Shown in pieces: positions 7,001 through 9,546 of a DNA stretch of 9,546 nt. The number at the start of each line of letters is the position of its first letter. Position 1 is the stretch's first letter. The notes under the pieces were generated by a model that saw only the letters and a program-made list of their open reading frames with translations, had not been told where the DNA came from and made no database searches. A program made the position numbers and the translations under genes. Origin of the DNA: an uncultured Prevotella sp. (GTDB taxonomy: Bacteria; Bacteroidota; Bacteroidia; Bacteroidales; Bacteroidaceae); contig CALCVT010000044.1 in the NCBI GenBank assembly GCA_937906495.1, forward strand, positions 1 to 9,546. The letters run 5' to 3'.

Positions 7001-8890
7001 GAAATGTTTGTCGAGGTCGTTGTCGCTATAGAGCACAAAGCAGCGTGCGCTCAGTTGGGGGTTGCGACCGGCACGTCCGGCTTCCTGCACATAGTTTTCG
7101 AGCGAGTCGGAAATATCGTAATGAACCACCAGTTCTACATCGCTTTTGTCCACGCCCATGCCAAAGGCCGAGGTTGCTACGATGATGCGCGTATGGTCGC
7201 TCATAAAAGCCTCCTGGTTGGCAATTTTCTCGTCGGCCTCCATTTTGCCGTTAAAGGGCAAGGCACGAAAGCCGTCGCGCGTGAGTTTGTCTGCAAGTTC
7301 CTTGGTACGCTTGGTGCGCGATACATACACAATGGTCGGTCCTGCAGCATTTGCAATCAGTTCGCGCAGTTTCAGGTATTTATCCTGGTCGTCTTCGGCG
7401 TGGATAACGGCGTAGTGCAGATTGGTACGCGAGGCGGTCGATGTAAACAGCTTCAGTTCGAGGTTCAGGGTACTCTTAAAATAATCGCAGATGTCCTGCA
7501 CCACTTTTTGTTTGGCGGTAGCCGTAAAGCACGACACGGGGATGGGGGTCTTCATCCGCTTCTTTAGCTGGTATTCGCTAATGAATTTACCAATATACAG
7601 GTAGTCTACTCTAAAATCCTGTCCCCACGACGAGAAACAGTGTGCCTCGTCAATCACAAAGCGCACCACGTGGCGGGCGTTTAGTATGCGCTCTATGGTT
7701 TTTGAACGCAGCATTTCGGGCGAGATGTAGAGCAGCGAGGCATCGCCCTCCATGACCCGCTGTATGGCGTGCGACCGGCTGATGGGGTCGAGCATGCCGT
7801 TAATGGTTACCGCATCGGTAATGCCCCGTTCGGCCAGGTTGTCAACCTGGTCTTTCATCAGCGACTGCAAGGGCGAGATGACCACCGTGAGTCCGTGTAC
7901 GGTTTGTCCGGCCATCAAGGCGGGCAGCTGGAAGGTGAGCGATTTGCCGCCACCGGTTGGAAAGATGGCCAGCAGCGACTGTTGCTCAACAGCCGCTTGA
8001 GCGGCTTTTTCCTGCAAGGGCTCACCGGCATAGGTTCTGAACTCCTTGTAGCCGAAGAACGATTGCAGATTTTGGTGAATGTCGAGTTTAGAGCGGCAAT
8101 ACTCGCAACCAGTGCTGCAGGGTTGGTGACGCAGCTGTTGCGTAATCCATTCTACCTCCGGATAATGGTGCAGCACCCACCCTGGAGTAATGGAATGGGT
8201 ATCGGTCGTATCGGCCAGGGCCAGCGCATAGGCCAGGGCGCAGGGATATTGGCGAACGAACAACGCAATGTCGGCGTTCTGACATATTTTGCCAGAGTAG
8301 GCGCTGCGGATGAGGCTCTCGACATTGGCTGCCGAACCATCGGCCTGCACCATACTCATAAAACCTTTAAACTCCTTGTGCTTACCCAGCAAAGTTGCAA
8401 ACAGCTGCTGTTTCTCGGCAGGAAGTTCCTGCCAGCGGGCCATCTCGTCGAACAGCAGCGTGCGCGCTTTTTCGCAATCATTCACCGGGTTGTTCAGCTG
8501 GTCGCACAGCAGTTTATCGTCCTTTACCAGGCGGTGGTAGGGGCGTTCGGGAAACAGCAGGGGCGACACATAAAGCGTATCGACCAACCGGTAAGGGCAG
8601 GATTGGTTGGCAAACAAGTATTGGGCATCGTGGTGCACAATGTTGTGTCCGCAAAGGTAGTCGATACCGTGCAGAAAACCGGTGAGCTGATTGACCGAAG
8701 CCTGGTGAAAAATGGCACCGTCATGGCGCAGTGCACCAATGTCGTGTATTTTGCGGCTTTTTAGGCTGACTTCAATATCAACAAAGGCATACTTCGAAGG
8801 GTCATGCAACGTTGTTTCGTCGGCATGGCCCTGTTCGGAACGGTTATCGTCGGTTGGATTAGTACCAAAAAGTTTACTCCAAAATGACAT
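4016..8890 (-). CDS. DEDDh exonuclease-RecQ-UvrD fusion helicase (1624 aa)
   Basis: The ATG at 8888-8890 (MSFWSKLFGTN) is preferred over a TTG 20 codons upstream, whose extension has no domain-like content. Residues 34-126 fit a DEDDh 3'-5' exonuclease: VDIE (D38, E40), GHNIVHHD (D88), and H119 with D124 spaced H-x4-D. C258-x3-C262-x2-C265 may bind a metal. RecQ core, about 280-640: FPTGGGKS (K316), DEAHCFSSWGQDFR (D414, E415), SCFTATA at 453, ATSAFGMGVD at 572, QEAGRAGR at 602. The usual four-Cys RQC zinc site is absent. Residues 640-1060 are helical and winged-helix-like with no clear family. UvrD/Rep-like core, about 1072-1500: Q1076, GPGSGKT (K1098), LTFSRAAATEFKQR, DEAQD (D1199, E1200), GDDDQNIYEFRGS, ENYRST, STIHKAKGKEYDDV, YVGITRAKKRL. 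Both ATPase motif sets look intact. The likely role is unwinding and trimming DNA in repair or recombination, in the cytoplasm. Such fusions are known in databases as RecQ-family helicases, but I know of no characterised example. Confidence 0.93.
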   Translation of the reverse strand: MSFWSKLFGTNPTDDNRSEQGHADETTLHDPSKYAFVDIEVSLKSRKIHDIGALRHDGAIFHQASVNQLTGFLHGIDYLCGHNIVHHDAQYLFANQSCPYRLVDTLYVSPLLFPERPYHRLVKDDKLLCDQLNNPVNDCEKARTLLFDEMARWQELPAEKQQLFATLLGKHKEFKGFMSMVQADGSAANVESLIRSAYSGKICQNADIALFVRQYPCALAYALALADTTDTHSITPGWVLHHYPEVEWITQQLRHQPCSTGCEYCRSKLDIHQNLQSFFGYKEFRTYAGEPLQEKAAQAAVEQQSLLAIFPTGGGKSLTFQLPALMAGQTVHGLTVVISPLQSLMKDQVDNLAERGITDAVTINGMLDPISRSHAIQRVMEGDASLLYISPEMLRSKTIERILNARHVVRFVIDEAHCFSSWGQDFRVDYLYIGKFISEYQLKKRMKTPIPVSCFTATAKQKVVQDICDYFKSTLNLELKLFTSTASRTNLHYAVIHAEDDQDKYLKLRELIANAAGPTIVYVSRTKRTKELADKLTRDGFRALPFNGKMEADEKIANQEAFMSDHTRIIVATSAFGMGVDKSDVELVVHYDISDSLENYVQEAGRAGRNPQLSARCFVLYSDNDLDKHFVLLNQTKLSISEIQQVWRAVKALTKFRNTVNCSALEIARQAGWDDSVSDIETRVRTALAALEQSGFLTRGNNVPHVYATGITVKNMDEARQRISASMLFDNEETDKAVRVIKSLISQKYITQGQNAEAESRVDYLADILGLTKKEVISVVERMRQEGILADTKDISAYLSDTKNAAVTSRKLLNDFAQLERYFLNLFTEDSLRISCKQLNEDALSQGIKSAKEKNIRTLLYFLTIKGYTRKKESAEHQFVLTWTTNLETAIKRFEKRLKISQLTVEWLYNKVADLTADVQAPKAIQFSVIELLNYIQSNRSLFDELNNIQLEDVEEALLYLSKIGALKLEGGFLVLYNAMTIKRNKDTHEYYKKSDYRMLNEFYKQKIQQVHIVGEYANLMVKDYQAALQYVQDYFQMDYKKFIQTYFKGERQSEIERNLTPQKYDKLFGQLSAKQMEIIKDEKSRCIVVAAGPGSGKTRVLVHKLASLLLLEDVKHEQLLMLTFSRAAATEFKQRLMELIGNAAHFVEIKTFHSYGFDLLNRIGNLEEAQNVVAQAAELILSDEVEPNKIGKTVLVIDEAQDMGTAEYALVRALMEKNENMRVIAVGDDDQNIYEFRGSDSNYMYNLSQETGSRLMEMTENYRSTRHVVNFANHFLQGMPNRIKHSPIYPMSHEEGQVDIIYHQSPNLYEPLVQNLLKHPQQGTTCVLTQTNEEAVILTALLRKKGIHSKLIQSMDGLRFWNMAEMRYFLKFIDKHSRTPVITDELWNNAWKATYEAYRQSTSLPYVKRCIELFEQTNRTKYTTDFKEFVFESSVEDFCEENGTDVIVSTIHKAKGKEYDDVYMLINAGYTKDIHLMRRYYVGITRAKKRLFIHTNGNYFDRAGTDHFYVDQRSYSLPAEIVLQLTHRDVNLGFFKTLKREILSLRSGQQLNYQQQLLYNIHTGQAVAKLSAKMQTTLAEWEGRNYHVKEASIRFIVAWKPKDAPKTESETAVLLADLVLDRC

Positions 8891-9008
8891 AGAGTGAATG
8901 AGATAAGGAGGATGGATTACCCGAGCCGCTTGAGTTGAAGTCCGTGGCAACAGGTAGAAGCTGCCGCCCGGCGGTTAGGAACAGGGGCGGTTTTGACCTG
9001 AGGAGTTG

Positions 9009-9029
9009 AACGGTAAGGTTCATACCGTT
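9009..9029. repeat. Hairpin in the probable leader of the helicase gene
   Basis: AACGGTA and TACCGTT form a perfect 7-base-pair stem with a 7-base loop. It lies about 120 bases upstream of the helicase start. There is no U-run on either side, so it is not a typical terminator. It could be an RNA structure or an operator, or chance. Confidence 0.4.
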
Positions 9030-9340
9030 GGTTGATTAAAGGCATGTAAAGTTCGTAAAAAACTTCTGTATGCCCCAATTTTTATCCCGAAAATATGCAT
9101 TATGCGCCCTCGAAACTCCTTCTGACGGTTGCTGCTCAAAGGTCAACATAAACTGTAGTAACAAATGTTTGGATGCAGCTTATTGACCCGGCAAATGGTT
9201 TGAAGGGATAGATACTGCCATCCGCCAGAATCCATTAAATATGCTGGAGCAGTCGCCCCCTTTTAGAGTAAGGGCATTTCGAAAAAAGTGTAAGGCGATG
9301 TGGAATTTTGAAAGGCCGTGTAAAACTTTTTATAGCCGAG

Positions 9341-9429
9341 CTATTTTCAAGTGTATCTTTTGAACTGTTCTTTTCACCGGCAGCTAAACAGCATTTGACC
9401 TTTTTGACGCGATGACACTTTGAAAATAG
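9341..9429. repeat. Interrupted inverted repeat around a rightward promoter
   Basis: The left arm at 9341-9357 is CTATTTTCAAGTGTATC. The right arm at 9411-9429 is GATGACACTTTGAAAATAG, whose reverse complement CTATTTTCAAAGTGTCATC matches the left arm at 17 positions with two single-base gaps. The arms are separated by 53 bases. The right arm lies almost wholly in the spacer between the -33 and -7 boxes of the promoter at 9403-9434. This layout would suit binding of a dimeric regulator, or of a transposase at an element end. Confidence 0.6.
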
Positions 9430-9434
9430 GTTTG
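9403..9434 (+). promoter_or_regulatory. Bacteroides-type promoter reading rightward
   Basis: TTTG at 9403-9406 is followed by 20 bases and TAGGTTTG at 9427-9434. This matches the known Bacteroides consensus (TTTG, 19-21 bases, TAnnTTTG) exactly. It points away from the helicase gene, so the gene it serves would begin beyond the right edge of the window or close to it. TTTGAC also occurs at 9394 and 9431, so the motif may belong to a repeat family as well as to a promoter. Confidence 0.55.
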
Positions 9435-9500
9435 ACCTTGCATGTCGGTTAAAGCCCTTATAGTATTCTTTTCTATATCCAGTTAAGACTTGTTAACCCG

Positions 9501-9538
9501 TTGGCGGAATTAATTTAGTGCATACTTAATTCTGCCGA
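9501..9538. repeat. 13-bp stem-loop near the right edge
   Basis: TTGGCGGAATTAA (9501-9513) pairs with TTAATTCTGCCGA (9526-9538) over 13 positions, two of them G-T wobbles when read as plus-strand RNA, around a 12-base loop. No T-run follows on either strand, so it is not a classic terminator. It lies about 70 bases downstream of the rightward promoter, where it would be in the 5' leader of that transcript. A smaller inverted repeat, GTTAA-6-TTAAC, is at 9482-9497. Confidence 0.5.
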
Positions 9539-9546
9539 TGGGCTTA

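Larger units (their letters stand above)
8891..9546. other. Gene-poor region upstream of the helicase gene, with repeats
   Basis: No convincing coding region or tRNA is seen on either strand. The longest minus frame noticed is about 30 codons (9143-9235) and looks like chance. The part next to the helicase gene (8891-9060) would be its leader and contains a 7-base-pair hairpin and a GC-rich palindrome around 8965-8975. I found no exact TAnnTTTG promoter for the helicase gene. The distal part is AT-rich and holds a rightward promoter, an interrupted inverted repeat, spaced GTGTA motifs and a stem-loop close to the window edge. Confidence 0.6.

Noticed and set aside
5663..8764. Long plus-strand open frames of 244, 310 and 331 codons opposite the fusion helicase gene (5663-6397, 6635-7567, 7769-8764)
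   Set aside because: They are antisense to an unbroken, motif-rich 1624-codon gene, lack recognisable domains, and arise from its codon bias.
9016..9030. GGTTCATACC resembling a tRNA T-arm
   Set aside because: The invariant GGTTCRA pattern fails, and no acceptor, D-arm or anticodon arm could be built around it.
9143..9235. 30-codon minus-strand frame starting MDSGGWQYLS
   Set aside because: It is very short, with no ribosome-site support and no recognised family; best treated as chance unless shown to be conserved.
9332..9349. ATAGC-CGA-GCTAT hairpin followed by TTTTC as a possible terminator
   Set aside because: The stem is only five pairs with low GC and a short T-run, and no plus-strand gene ends there; it also overlaps the inverted-repeat arm.
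1..9546. CRISPR array, rRNA or tRNA genes
   Set aside because: No regularly spaced identical repeats and no rRNA or complete tRNA cloverleaf were seen.

Overview
The window reads as chromosomal DNA from a member of the Bacteroidales (Bacteroides/Parabacteroides-like). The grounds are an outer-membrane receptor-like protein with the N-terminal carboxypeptidase-regulatory fold typical of Bacteroidota, A/T-rich ribosome-binding regions without clear Shine-Dalgarno sequences, a good Bacteroides-type promoter (TTTG, 20 bases, TAGGTTTG) near the right edge, and a giant RecQ-UvrD fusion helicase of a type I associate with Bacteroidota. The species cannot be read from the sequence.

All convincing genes are on the minus strand, so they are read from right to left. 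From right to left: (i) 8891-9546 has no convincing gene but is rich in short repeats, with a rightward promoter and two inverted repeats in its last ~200 bases; (ii) 4016-8890 is one very large gene for a 1624-residue protein joining a DEDDh exonuclease-like domain, a RecQ (SF2) helicase and a UvrD/Rep-like (SF1) helicase; (iii) 3435-3950 and 1907-3448 are a translationally coupled pair of membrane proteins of the bacterial PH-domain YdbS/YdbT type, probably in one operon with the helicase because the gap is only 65 bases; (iv) 1505-1906 is an AT-rich gap with a candidate 36-residue open frame and a run of seven G; (v) 38-1504 encodes the N-terminal half of a TonB-receptor-like outer-membrane barrel protein that stops in mid-barrel, with all three frames closed just beyond.

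Functionally the window combines DNA processing (the helicase/nuclease fusion) with envelope proteins (the PH-domain pair and the broken receptor). Nothing in the sequence proves that the helicase and the PH proteins act together; a shared transcript is the main link. The most interesting items are the architecture of the fusion enzyme, its Cys-x3-Cys-x2-Cys cluster just ahead of the RecQ core, the truncation of the receptor at the left edge, and the structured right edge, which could be the end of a mobile element or the control region of a gene lying outside the window.
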